The notes: generated by a model from the letters alone, not told the origin. Numbered from the stretch's first letter, positions 6,944-13,870 are shown. The stretch is DNA of 14,642 bases from DRGT01 sp035685445 (GCA_035685445.1 DASSAK010000054.1:1-14642), one strand, 5' to 3'. Program-made: numbers and translations.

Positions 6944-7852
6944 TTAGATCGTAGCAGTCAAAATGTAATTTTTTATTATTTTTGCAGATTTTTGAAGAGA
7001 GTCTAATTCATTTTCTTCAAGTTTGATTTTATCAATACCATCTAATCCATCTTTACTTAATTTTGTAGGAACCCCTAGACATACATCTGATATCCCATAT
7101 TCTCCGTTTAACAGAACAGATGATGGAATGCTCAGATTCTGCTCTTTAATCATGGATTCTACAACATCAAATGTATTTTTACCAATACCAAAGACAGAGC
7201 GGCTTTTGTATTCACGAAGTGTTGTCCAGTAATTTTTTAGATTGTTTGTAATTTGTTCAATTTGAGCAGAGTCTAATAATTCTAAAACGGGTGTTTCGTT
7301 CTTTTTTGCTCTAGAAAAAATTGGAACCATTGAATCGCCATGTTCTCCAAGAACTAATGCATCTCTAATTTCTGATTGTGGTACAGCAAACTCTTTGGCC
7401 AAGAGATATCGAAATCTGCTTGTGTCAAGACTCGAAGCGACACCAATTACCTGCTCTCGTGAAAATCCAGTTTCTTTTAGAAAAACATAGGTTAGAACAT
7501 CAAGGGGATTTGAAACCATTATAATTTTAGAATTTGGAGTATGGGTTTTGATTTTTTTTGCAATGTCTTTAACCATTTTAATCTGTTCGCCAATCATTTC
7601 AGTTCTACTTTTTGTGTAAACAGCTGCACTTGCGGTAATTACTACAAGCTTGGAGTCTTTTGTTAATGAATAATCATCTGTCCCTTCAACTGAAATTGAG
7701 CTTCCTTCTGGAATTGTATTTGAAATATCAAGAGATTCTCCAATTGCTTTTGTCTTTGTACGGTTTACCAAAAGAATATCATCAAGTGCTGTTGAAGCGA
7801 CTAAATATGCTACAGCAGAGCCAACCCTTCCGCTGCCAATAATTGAGATCAG
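6944..7852 (-). CDS. Malate/lactate dehydrogenase family enzyme, apparent CTG start
   Basis: Oxidises a 2-hydroxy acid, probably L-malate, with NAD(P)+ in the cytoplasm. The full frame begins upstream of the first canonical start: from CTG at 7852 it reads (M)ISIIGSGRVGSAVAYL, which restores the GxGxxG dinucleotide site and gives 302 residues, the normal family length. Starting at TTG (7771) would delete that site. GGTGA lies 7 bases before the CTG. Catalytic Asp143/Arg146 (LDTSR) and His171 (GEHGDS) are present, as is Arg83 (KSRTEM). At the residue that separates malate (Arg) from lactate (Gln) enzymes there is Ala77, within ASAAVYTKSR instead of the usual AGxxRKPGxxR, so the substrate is uncertain. 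Asn30-Arg31 replaces the NAD-selecting Asp, which hints at NADP(H). Confidence 0.85.
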   Translation of the reverse strand: MISIIGSGRVGSAVAYLVASTALDDILLVNRTKTKAIGESLDISNTIPEGSSISVEGTDDYSLTKDSKLVVITASAAVYTKSRTEMIGEQIKMVKDIAKKIKTHTPNSKIIMVSNPLDVLTYVFLKETGFSREQVIGVASSLDTSRFRYLLAKEFAVPQSEIRDALVLGEHGDSMVPIFSRAKKNETPVLELLDSAQIEQITNNLKNYWTTLREYKSRSVFGIGKNTFDVVESMIKEQNLSIPSSVLLNGEYGISDVCLGVPTKLSKDGLDGIDKIKLEENELDSLQKSAKIIKNYILTATI

Positions 7853-7859
7853 AGAATTT

Positions 7860-7864
7860 TCACC
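7860..7864 (-). promoter_or_regulatory. Shine-Dalgarno site supporting the CTG start
   Basis: GGTGA on the minus strand matches the archaeal anti-Shine-Dalgarno sequence and ends 7 bases before the CTG at 7852. It decides the start position of the dehydrogenase, since no ATG, GTG or TTG exists in frame between the upstream TAA (7868-7870) and codon 28. Confidence 0.5.
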
Positions 7865-7965
7865 AATTTAGATTCAAATTCATTACAATTTAATTCTGTT
7901 AAAATTTTCTAGGTTGGGTTTCACACTTTAGAATCAAAAAATTCTAGGCACAATAAAAGGTCGAT

Positions 7966-8000
7966 TGCATTGCATGGCAATGCGTACTTACTCAATATAT
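7966..8000 (+). promoter_or_regulatory. Promoter of the winged-helix gene with two adjacent dyads and a TATA box
   Basis: TGCATTGCA (7966-7974) is followed by GGCAATGCG (7976-7984); together they also form a perfect inverted repeat GCATTGC-ATG-GCAATGC (7967-7983). Eleven bases after the GCAATGC core is a TATA-like AATATATC (7994-8001), 26-28 bases before the ATG at 8023, so the transcript is leaderless and the dyads sit just upstream of the TFB/TBP site. A second inverted repeat, TAGAAT-caaaaa-ATTCTA (7929-7946), lies farther upstream, between this gene and the divergent dehydrogenase. Confidence 0.6.
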
Positions 8001-8022
8001 CAAAAAATGACCAAAGTACACC

Positions 8023-8355
8023 ATGCAAACTCTAGTCACGGGTAGAAAAATAGAAGAAACTGAAAAGAAAGACGCAATTTTAGAAGTAATGTCAGATAGA
8101 TATTGCAGAGCAATTCTTGAAAACACTATGGACAAACCAAAATCTGCTATGGAAATTAGTGCTGAAACAAAAATTCCAATAAGCACTGTTTACAGAAGAC
8201 TTCAAACGCTTCATGACAACAAATTGTTGGGAATATCTGGTTCCATTAGTGATGATGGCAAAAAATACTTTCTTTATCGAAGCAAAATCAAAGCAATTTC
8301 TACATCATTTAATGGAAACTATGTAGAAATTGAAGTTGTTCCTAATCCATCATAG
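8023..8355 (+). CDS. Winged helix-turn-helix transcriptional regulator (ArsR-like)
   Basis: The 110-residue DNA-binding protein has helices at 17-37 (AILEVMSDRYCRAILENTM), a helix-turn-helix at 41-69 (SAMEISAETKIPISTVYRRLQTL...) and a wing at 71-87 (ISGSISDDGKKYFLYR). No metal-binding cysteine pair or effector domain is visible; the single Cys28 is isolated. It probably acts as a dimer through the flanking N- and C-terminal segments. It is divergent from the dehydrogenase gene. Its own promoter carries a strong dyad (7966-7984), consistent with autoregulation, and the same 9-mer occurs before two other genes in the window. The four-CBS gene begins 31 bases downstream on the same strand, so the two may be co-transcribed. 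Confidence 0.85.
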   Translation: MQTLVTGRKIEETEKKDAILEVMSDRYCRAILENTMDKPKSAMEISAETKIPISTVYRRLQTLHDNKLLGISGSISDDGKKYFLYRSKIKAISTSFNGNYVEIEVVPNPS

Positions 8356-8386
8356 GAACATTTCCATTATTTTATGGTAGAAAATC

Positions 8387-9295
8387 ATGTCTGATAATCA
8401 AAATGTTATTTTAAATCAAAAAGAGCGACAAATTAATTTTATGAAAGAAGGGTATTCAACACCAGTTATTACAGTAAGTCCTGATACTTCAATTTTTGAA
8501 ACTTTAAAACAAATGCAAACAAATTTTGTCAAACATATTGTTGTTTCTGCCAAAAACAAACCACTTGGAGTAGTTACAGAAAGAGACATCAACAGATTTC
8601 TTGAAAATGATAAAACTGCCAGAGCAATTGATGAGGTACCTATCAATCATGTAATGCAAAAAAACGTTATTTCATTGGTTGATGGTTTGGATGATCATTT
8701 TGTACAATGTGCATCTAGAATGGACACTTTTAAAATTGGATGCGTTGTTTTGACAAATGACAACGGTGAGTTAACTGGTATTGTTTCAAGAACAGATATT
8801 GCAAAAGCGTATGCTGTTGCCTTTGGTGGAAAATATATCATCAAAGATTTTATGAGTAAAAAAGTAGTCACATGCAGGAAGACTGATTCTCTTAAATTTG
8901 CACTCGATTTAATTAATCGCAATGAAGTTTCAAGACTAGTTGTAACTGATGAGAATGGTTCACCAATTGGTCTTATTACAACAAACACTTTCTTAACTCA
9001 CAGTGATTATTTTACTAAAGACCAAACAAGATCTAGGGAGTATCTGCTTCCAATTAAAAAAGGTGAATCACTAACTGTTGAAAATATGTTAACTGATGAA
9101 ATCCTTACAATTAATCAGGAAGAAGATTTAGCTTCTGCTGCAAGCCTTATGGTTAAAAACAAAATAAATGGAATTCCAGTAGTAGATAACTCAAAAAACT
9201 TAGTTGGTGTTATTAGTAAGACTGACATTGTAAAAGCATTTACTGTTGCGGGACCACATGAACAATTAAAATCAAAATATAAAGAGATGTATTAA
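8387..9295 (+). CDS. Protein with four CBS domains
   Basis: The 302-residue cytoplasmic protein consists of two CBS pairs: CBS1 at 22-73 (ending GVVTERDINRF), CBS2 at 87-143 (GIVSRTDIAKA), CBS3 at 153-206 (GLITTNTFLTH, without the usual Asp) and CBS4 at 231-286 (GVISKTDIVKA). The G-h-h-(S/T)-x-x-D signatures typically contact the ribose of AMP, ADP, ATP or related nucleotides, so it probably senses adenylates or S-adenosylmethionine. No catalytic domain is attached, so it must act through a partner. It starts 31 bases after the winged-helix regulator without a convincing promoter of its own, suggesting an operon in which the regulator's output could be linked to nucleotide status. Confidence 0.88.
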   Translation: MSDNQNVILNQKERQINFMKEGYSTPVITVSPDTSIFETLKQMQTNFVKHIVVSAKNKPLGVVTERDINRFLENDKTARAIDEVPINHVMQKNVISLVDGLDDHFVQCASRMDTFKIGCVVLTNDNGELTGIVSRTDIAKAYAVAFGGKYIIKDFMSKKVVTCRKTDSLKFALDLINRNEVSRLVVTDENGSPIGLITTNTFLTHSDYFTKDQTRSREYLLPIKKGESLTVENMLTDEILTINQEEDLASAASLMVKNKINGIPVVDNSKNLVGVISKTDIVKAFTVAGPHEQLKSKYKEMY

Positions 9296-9319
9296 ATTAC
9301 AATTTCATTATATGCATTT

Positions 9320-9330
9320 TAATTTTTATA
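9320..9330 (+). promoter_or_regulatory. TATA box of the yjbQ-family gene
   Basis: TAATTTTTATA at 9320-9330 is followed by the ATG at 9362, giving a leader of only a few bases. Confidence 0.4.
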
Positions 9331-9361
9331 ATTGATACAAATATCTGAATTGCGTTAAACA

Positions 9362-9781
9362 ATGGTCGTAGCTTCAAAAACAATCAAGATTCATTCAAAA
9401 GGTGAAAATGATATTATAGATATTACAGATGATGTGGAAAAAGTTGTTCAAGACAGCAACATCAAATCAGGTACAGTAACAGTTTTTGTTTCAGGCTCAA
9501 CTGGTGCATTAACGACAATTGAGTTTGAGCCTGGCCTGAAAAAAGACTTTCCAGACATGCTGGAACGACTTGCTCCTAAAGATATCGAATATGGTCACGA
9601 ACAGATGTGGCATGATGGAAACGGACATTCTCATGTAAAAGCATCTCTAGTTGGTCCATCAATTACTGTTCCATTCACAGATGGTGAATTGTTACTTGGA
9701 ACATGGCAGCAGATTGTGTTCATTGAATTAGATACAAAGAGTAGAAACCGTACTCTTGTACTACAAGTCATAGGGGAATGA
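9362..9781 (+). CDS. YjbQ/UPF0047 family protein
   Basis: The 139 residues cover the whole family length. Typical signatures are EFEPGLKKDF (54-63), the histidine cluster HDGNGHSHVKASLVGPS (84-100) and DGELLLGTWQQIVFIELD (107-124), ending in a conserved arginine-rich strand (RNRTLVLQVIGE). The E. coli member YjbQ has weak thiamine-phosphate synthase activity in vitro, but the physiological role of the family is unsettled, so no pathway is assigned here. The histidines HSH and the Glu/Asp residues around them look suited to metal binding. It has its own TATA box and is followed by the small zinc-ribbon gene. Confidence 0.9.
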   Translation: MVVASKTIKIHSKGENDIIDITDDVEKVVQDSNIKSGTVTVFVSGSTGALTTIEFEPGLKKDFPDMLERLAPKDIEYGHEQMWHDGNGHSHVKASLVGPSITVPFTDGELLLGTWQQIVFIELDTKSRNRTLVLQVIGE

Positions 9782-9814
9782 TTTGCTTAAGTAATATTTT
9801 CGTGTAATAGTGTC

Positions 9815-10015
9815 ATAACCAAAGTAATCAATTCAATAAAGAAAGTTTTTGGAAAATCTGTATGCGATATTTGTCTAAAGGAATGTAAAACACAACATTT
9901 GGATCAATTGCACATATGTTCAGAATGTTATGAAAAAGTTAAAGCGCTAGAAAAGGATGAGTCTTTTAAAATTTCGAAGGAGCAAAAGGCGGGAGGAATT
10001 AAAGATGAGTTATAA
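9815..10015 (+). CDS. Small zinc-ribbon protein without a canonical start codon
   Basis: The frame is open from 9791 to TAA at 10013-10015. The core reads VFGKSVCDICLKEC (residues about 11-24) then HICSECYEKVKALEKD, giving CxxC ... CxxC, a four-cysteine zinc ribbon, with an extra Cys and His between, and a charged lysine-rich tail. There is no ATG, GTG or TTG in frame before the cysteines; possible starts are ATA at 9815 or GTA at 9824, so the 5' end is a guess. A TATA-like TAATATTTT (9792-9800) would place the transcript start near 9820, consistent with a leaderless message beginning there. It ends 21 bases before the phosphoribosyltransferase and is probably co-transcribed with it. Its function is unknown. 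Confidence 0.62.
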   Translation: MTKVINSIKKVFGKSVCDICLKECKTQHLDQLHICSECYEKVKALEKDESFKISKEQKAGGIKDEL

Positions 10016-10036
10016 GAAAAAATTGTTAATTGTAAA

Positions 10037-10660
10037 ATGATTAAAAACAGAATTGAAGCAGGTCAGTTGCTTGCTGAAAAAATTAGTTTGATTGAAAAAG
10101 ATAATTTTCTTGTATTAGCTATTCCTCGGGGCGGAGTAATTGTTGGTCATGAGATTGCAAAAAAGATTGGTTGCAAACTAGATATTGCTATTTCTAAAAA
10201 AATTACACCGCCTGACAACCCAGAATTTGCCATCGGGGCAATTACACATGATGGAACTTTGTTTCAAAGTGATTATTGGGATAATTATGTTGAATATCCT
10301 AATTTGACTGATGAAATAGAACAAAAGAAGATAGAAGTAAAACGAAGGTTAGAAGAATATCGTGGTAATTCAGAGTACGATATTGATGACAAAGTCATAA
10401 TTCTTGTTGATGATGGAATTGCAACTGGTTCTACAGTATTTGCGATTTTAAATTGGTTAAAAAAACAAGATGTTAAAAAGATTATTTTGGCAATTCCTGT
10501 AATGCCATCAGGTATTTATGAATTGATGAAACAAAAAATTTCATCCATAATAGCATTAGAGATTCCTGAAAATTTTTCGTCAGTTGGTCAGTTTTACAAA
10601 ACTTTTGATCAAGTATCAGACAAAGAAGTAATGAAAATTTTAGAAAATTACAAGAACTAA
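10037..10660 (+). CDS. Predicted type I phosphoribosyltransferase (COG1926-like)
   Basis: The 207-residue cytoplasmic enzyme has the signature PRPP loop VIILVDDGIATGSTVFA (120-136), with the two acidic residues and the TGST phosphate loop, and an upstream pyrophosphate loop AIPRGGVIVGHEIA (28-41). KKITPPDNPEFAIGAI (54-69) is the flexible part characteristic of the stand-alone COG1926 group, whose substrate has not been settled. The length is normal for that group. The ATG at 10037 follows the zinc-ribbon gene by 21 bases. The stop TAA (10658-10660) overlaps the TAG of the convergent PII gene (10657-10659), so the two transcripts must overlap at their 3' ends. Confidence 0.88.
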   Translation: MIKNRIEAGQLLAEKISLIEKDNFLVLAIPRGGVIVGHEIAKKIGCKLDIAISKKITPPDNPEFAIGAITHDGTLFQSDYWDNYVEYPNLTDEIEQKKIEVKRRLEEYRGNSEYDIDDKVIILVDDGIATGSTVFAILNWLKKQDVKKIILAIPVMPSGIYELMKQKISSIIALEIPENFSSVGQFYKTFDQVSDKEVMKILENYKN

Positions 10661-10986
10661 ATTGCTTCGTTTCCTTCTTTTCCTGTAGCTATATCTATGG
10701 CTCTAGACACGGGAGTGATGAAAATTTTTCCTATTTTTGCATTTTTTTTAACTAATTCAATGACTTCCTCTTCTTTCTCATCGGGCACTAGAACTTCCAT
10801 CATGTACTTGTTTCCAAACTGAGGTTGGAATATTTCGGTTCCTTTTGATGCATGAATTTCAGGCGGGGGGTTTTTTCCTCTACCCCTTTTTTTTGTGACA
10901 GTGATTCCTCCAACTGGAATTTTTTTTAATGCCTCACTAATTGCCATTACATCGTTTTTACCTAGAACAATTTCAATTCTAATCAA
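10657..10986 (-). CDS. Divergent PII family signal protein next to amt
   Basis: The 109-residue protein fits the PII fold: IRIEIVLGKNDVMAISEAL (2-20), GGITVTKKRGRGK (26-38), a T-loop (37-57), then KYMMEVLVPDE and a C-terminal KIFITPVSRAIDIATGKEG. Key residues differ from GlnB/GlnK: the T-loop has no Tyr at the uridylylation site, the Gln that helps bind Mg-ATP/2-oxoglutarate is Asn39, GDGK is shortened to GK (85-87), and the two arginines that hold the ATP phosphates are Asp98 and Ala100. Nucleotide and 2-oxoglutarate sensing is therefore probably altered or lost. Divergent orientation from amt (start codons about 110 bases apart) suggests that it controls the transporter. The start is TTG at 10986, 27 bases from a TATA box. 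Confidence 0.85.
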   Translation of the reverse strand: MIRIEIVLGKNDVMAISEALKKIPVGGITVTKKRGRGKNPPPEIHASKGTEIFQPQFGNKYMMEVLVPDEKEEEVIELVKKNAKIGKIFITPVSRAIDIATGKEGNEAI

Positions 10987-11008
10987 GGATTGAGCTTTTT
11001 TGTTTTTT

Positions 11009-11017
11009 CTTATAATA
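11009..11017 (-). promoter_or_regulatory. TATA box of the PII gene
   Basis: The minus strand reads TATTATAAG, centred about 27 bases before the TTG start at 10986, which predicts a leaderless transcript. Confidence 0.55.
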
Positions 11018-11070
11018 GATTTTTGAAAATTCCAAACCTGAATCTCATAAATGATAATTTAATTTGCTTT

Positions 11071-11080
11071 TTTATATAAT
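11071..11080 (+). promoter_or_regulatory. TATA box of amt
   Basis: TTTATATAAT is the strongest TATA match in the window. It is centred about 24 bases before the TTG start at 11099. It lies back to back with the PII promoter in the intergenic region; no clear operator between the two is visible. Confidence 0.6.
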
Positions 11081-11098
11081 TTGTAAAAAGAAAAATCC

Positions 11099-12385
11099 TT
11101 GCCTATTGATACTGGAGACACTGCATGGATGTTAGTTGCAGGTAGTCTAGTACTTTTAATGATTCCTGCACTTGGGCTTTTTGAATCGGGTCTTTTACGG
11201 AAAAAAAATGCGGTTTCAATTTTTATGCAGATTTTCTTTGGCCTTGCCCTTCTTAGTGTAATGTGGTTTACTTTTGGATTTAGTTTGGCATTTGGGCCTG
11301 ATGAATCAAGTGGGTTAGCAGGAAATTTTGATTGGATTTTTCTCAAAGGAGTTCCATGGGATGAGCCTTTAGAGCAATATGCGCCAACTATACCAGGGGT
11401 ATTATTTGCTAAATTTCAATTAATGTTTGCAGCAATTACGCCTTTACTGTTAACTGGAACAATTGCTGAAAGAATGAGATTCAGATCTTTTATTGTTTTC
11501 ATTGCCGCTTGGTCTATTTTCATTTATTACCCATTGGTTCATTGGGTCTGGGGCGGTGGTTGGTTAGCAGAACTTGGAGTTGCTGATTTTGCTGGAGGAA
11601 TTGTAATTCACACAAGTGTTGGAATGGGAGCTTTAGCTGCTGCGATGGTACTTGGACGTAGAAGAAATTATGGCCCAGCAATAATGGTTCCACATAGTAT
11701 TCCTATAGCAGTTTTAGGTTCTTCTTTGCTTTGGTTAGGCTGGTTTGGATTTAATGCAGGGAGCGCCTTAGCCTCTGGCGGTGTTGCAGGAAATACTGTT
11801 ATTGTTACACATATGGCATCTTCTGTTTCTGCGTTAATTTGGGTTGGATTATCTTGGAAAAGAACAGGCAAGCCAAGTGTTGTTGCCGCAATCAATGGCG
11901 CAATTGCGGGTCTTGCAGGAATTACTCCAGCATCAGGTTTTGTTAGTGTAGAACATTCATTTATAATTGGAATTGCTATTGGGCTTGCGTCATACTATGG
12001 AGTAACATTATTCAAAGAAAAATTAAGAATTGATGATGCGCTTGATGTTAGTTCAGTCCATGGGGTTGCGGGCATTATTGGATCGCTTTCAATTGGTATT
12101 TTTGCAAGCTCTATGATCAATCCTTCTGGACCAGATGGTATTCTATTTGGAAATCCTGACCAAATGTTCATTCAAATGGCCGGAGTTGGAATTGCAAGTG
12201 CGTTAGGTTTTGGTGGAACTTGGATCATTATGAAGATAATTAAACGATTTATTGGAATTAGAGTGTCAGCAGAAGTAGAAGAGGCAGGACTGGATATTAG
12301 TGAGCATGCAGAAGCTGCATACTCTGATGAAGAAGAATTCAAATTATTAGATGACTTTGTAGATGAAGATGAATCTGAAAAATAG
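11099..12385 (+). CDS. amt: Ammonium transporter (Amt/Mep/Rh family)
   Basis: The 428-residue membrane protein has about 11 helices and moves ammonium across the cytoplasmic membrane. The pore residues match the family: D164 in VADFAGGIVIH, the twin histidines His171 and His321 (SSVHGVAGIIGS), W151 in HWVWGGGW, and the signature LGWFGFNAGSA (213-223). The first helix carries GLFESGLLRKKN in place of the commoner YGG form. The C-terminal tail is very acidic (400-428) and could contact the PII protein. The start is TTG at 11099, which fits the TATA spacing and precedes the first helix; an in-frame TAA at 11084 excludes a longer form. In an ammonia oxidiser this supplies both energy substrate and nitrogen. 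Confidence 0.95.
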   Translation: MPIDTGDTAWMLVAGSLVLLMIPALGLFESGLLRKKNAVSIFMQIFFGLALLSVMWFTFGFSLAFGPDESSGLAGNFDWIFLKGVPWDEPLEQYAPTIPGVLFAKFQLMFAAITPLLLTGTIAERMRFRSFIVFIAAWSIFIYYPLVHWVWGGGWLAELGVADFAGGIVIHTSVGMGALAAAMVLGRRRNYGPAIMVPHSIPIAVLGSSLLWLGWFGFNAGSALASGGVAGNTVIVTHMASSVSALIWVGLSWKRTGKPSVVAAINGAIAGLAGITPASGFVSVEHSFIIGIAIGLASYYGVTLFKEKLRIDDALDVSSVHGVAGIIGSLSIGIFASSMINPSGPDGILFGNPDQMFIQMAGVGIASALGFGGTWIIMKIIKRFIGIRVSAEVEEAGLDISEHAEAAYSDEEEFKLLDDFVDEDESEK

Positions 12386-12410
12386 TTCTCAGCATTGGAA
12401 AAGAGCTCCT

Positions 12411-12420
12411 AAGTTATATT
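12411..12420 (+). promoter_or_regulatory. TATA box of the CBS-zinc finger gene
   Basis: AAGTTATATT is centred about 27 bases before the ATG at 12443, so the gene is probably leaderless and transcribed separately from amt. Confidence 0.5.
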
Positions 12421-12442
12421 GAAGATTTGAGTTACGTTAATC

Positions 12443-13033
12443 ATGTCAGTAGAAATGCTTGATGAGTCAATTTCTAAATTTACAAATCCAAAATTAACGG
12501 CAGTTTCAAGTGAGCTTACCGTTACCGATGCTGCAAAAGTAATGGCAGACTCCAAGGTTGATAGTGTTTTGGTTTTTGAGAATGATTCTGTAGTTGGAAT
12601 CATTACTGATAAGGACATTCTTGTTGGAGTTGTAGCGAAAGGAATTGATCCTTCAAAAATTTTAGTTAAAGACATTACACATAAATCAATCATCAAGATT
12701 CACAAGAATTCTAAAGTCAAAGACGCAATTGAATTGATGAACAAGCACAACATCAGGAGATTGATTGTTCATGATGATAAAAGACCAATTGGGGTAATTT
12801 CTCGAAAGAAAATTGTTGGCGATATGAACGAATATGCAATTGCCCTTCCAGAATTGGAGATTCCAAACAAAATCAAATGTCCATATTGTTCCTCTGAATT
12901 TGATGATAAGCAGACGTTGTCTTCTCATATTGACAAAATTCACATTGGTCCAGGACTTTTAGAGGGAGATCTTTCAAAAAGTAATGAATTAGGTTCGGTA
13001 AATCCTGCAGATACTTACACAAAAACGCTATAG
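12443..13033 (+). CDS. Two CBS domains fused to a C2H2 zinc finger
   Basis: The 196-residue protein has CBS1 at about 14-63 (VVGIITDKDIL), CBS2 at about 77-128 (PIGVISRKKIV, where the usual Asp is Lys) and a zinc finger at 146-167. The finger reads CPYCSSEF...HIDKIH, with C146, C149, H162 and H167 (Cx2C-x12-Hx4H), the classical eukaryotic-type spacing. A polar, unstructured tail follows. A plausible reading is a nucleic-acid or protein-binding finger controlled by nucleotide binding to the CBS pair; nothing here shows the target. It lies 57 bases downstream of amt with its own TATA box, so a link to ammonium status is only suggested by position. Confidence 0.88.
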   Translation: MSVEMLDESISKFTNPKLTAVSSELTVTDAAKVMADSKVDSVLVFENDSVVGIITDKDILVGVVAKGIDPSKILVKDITHKSIIKIHKNSKVKDAIELMNKHNIRRLIVHDDKRPIGVISRKKIVGDMNEYAIALPELEIPNKIKCPYCSSEFDDKQTLSSHIDKIHIGPGLLEGDLSKSNELGSVNPADTYTKTL

Positions 13034-13049
13034 GCACTAGAAAAAAACA

Positions 13050-13060
13050 TATCTTATATT
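13050..13060 (+). promoter_or_regulatory. TATA box of the ribbon-helix-helix-like gene
   Basis: TATCTTATATT is centred about 30 bases before the TTG at 13086, which supports that start. Confidence 0.45.
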
Positions 13061-13085
13061 ACATGTAGCCTAAAGTCGATCCTAT

Positions 13086-13679
13086 TTGGACTTGGAAAGC
13101 AAAACAGCCAAAAGAAAACCACATTCGCCCAAAAAAGAAAAAACTCGAAGTATAACTTATCGATTACCAGCTAATGTTGTAGAAGAGCTTGAAACCGAAG
13201 CTATGCAGAAAAACATTTCTCAAAATGTCTTAGTAAAACAAATTTTAGAAAAATATGTCCAGTGGGACAGATTTGGTGATAAAATTGGAATGATTCCAGT
13301 TCCCAAAAAAATTCTTGATACACTTGGAAATGAAATGAGTGGTGAAGAAATCAACGAAATTATCAAAGCGTTAAAACCTGTGATAAAAGATTCTGTTCTG
13401 TTTATGAAAGGAAACTATGATCTAAAAAGATGCATTGAAACGTTAGAGGACTACATAAGAGCGTCTGGAATGAAATCCGATCATAGAATAGAAGGTGATT
13501 TACATCATTTCATAATACAACATGAGTTGGGATTAAAATGGTCATTTTTTACAGAACAGTTGTTGAAAGAAATTTTTCATCAGTTTGTTCCAGACAAGAA
13601 CTTAAAGTGCCAAACTACAGAAACTACTATAATTGCTACAATCCCACTTGGTTCTGATTTTAGCGAGCATGACTATTGA
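13086..13679 (+). CDS. Putative regulator with N-terminal ribbon-helix-helix-like segment
   Basis: The 197 residues begin with a basic tail (1-20, rich in Lys/Arg). The segment SITYRLPANVVEELETEAMQ and its continuation to about residue 58 follow, with the strand-helix-helix pattern of ribbon-helix-helix DNA-binding proteins. The middle (60-130) is helical. The C-terminal part (132-190) reads HRIEGDLHHFIIQHELGLKWSFF ... TIIATIPLG, with four histidines in a short span and a final strand; it looks like a ligand or metal-sensing domain, but I do not recognise a named family. The start is TTG at 13086; an in-frame TAA at 13071 rules out a longer form. It is probably a transcription factor with an effector domain. 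Confidence 0.65.
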   Translation: MDLESKTAKRKPHSPKKEKTRSITYRLPANVVEELETEAMQKNISQNVLVKQILEKYVQWDRFGDKIGMIPVPKKILDTLGNEMSGEEINEIIKALKPVIKDSVLFMKGNYDLKRCIETLEDYIRASGMKSDHRIEGDLHHFIIQHELGLKWSFFTEQLLKEIFHQFVPDKNLKCQTTETTIIATIPLGSDFSEHDY

Positions 13680-13816
13680 TTGCATTCATAATGAAAGAAT
13701 ACGTAACATAAACCTCAAAATATAGAACCAAAATTATAATTTTTACAAACTAGACATATACAACTTTCAATATTTGTTATAATTTTTTCATCAATTTTTC
13801 AATTCGTGATACGAAA

Positions 13817-13842
13817 TGCAATGCATTCTAAATGCTTATGTT
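13817..13842 (+). promoter_or_regulatory. Promoter with TGCAATGCA dyad upstream of the 13871 gene
   Basis: TGCAATGCA (13817-13825) is separated by 10 bases from a TATA-like TTATGTT (13836-13842). The same arrangement and spacing occur at 14586. Start would be near 13862-13866, giving a leader of a few bases before the ATG at 13871. The rest of the gap 13680-13870 is A/T-rich with T-tracts that may terminate the preceding transcript; no gene is seen. Confidence 0.55.
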
Positions 13843-13870
13843 TCAGATTGACGTAATATAATGTTGAAGT

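Noticed and set aside
7992..8186. Minus-strand hydrophobic ORF opposite the winged-helix gene
   Set aside because: Hydrophobicity comes from the reverse complement of Lys/Glu/Asn-rich codons; the plus-strand frame has a clear HTH.
8356..8386. ATTATTTTATGG as a promoter for the four-CBS gene
   Set aside because: Its centre is only about 15 bases from the ATG, too close for archaeal TATA spacing, so co-transcription with the regulator is preferred.
11668..11895. Minus-strand ORF within amt
   Set aside because: It is the shadow of a well conserved membrane protein and has no start context of its own.
13680..13870. Possible RNA gene or small ORF in the second-longest-looking gap
   Set aside because: No tRNA-like cloverleaf or conserved stem is visible and the only ATG frames are a few codons long; the region is explained by T-tracts and the promoter at 13817.
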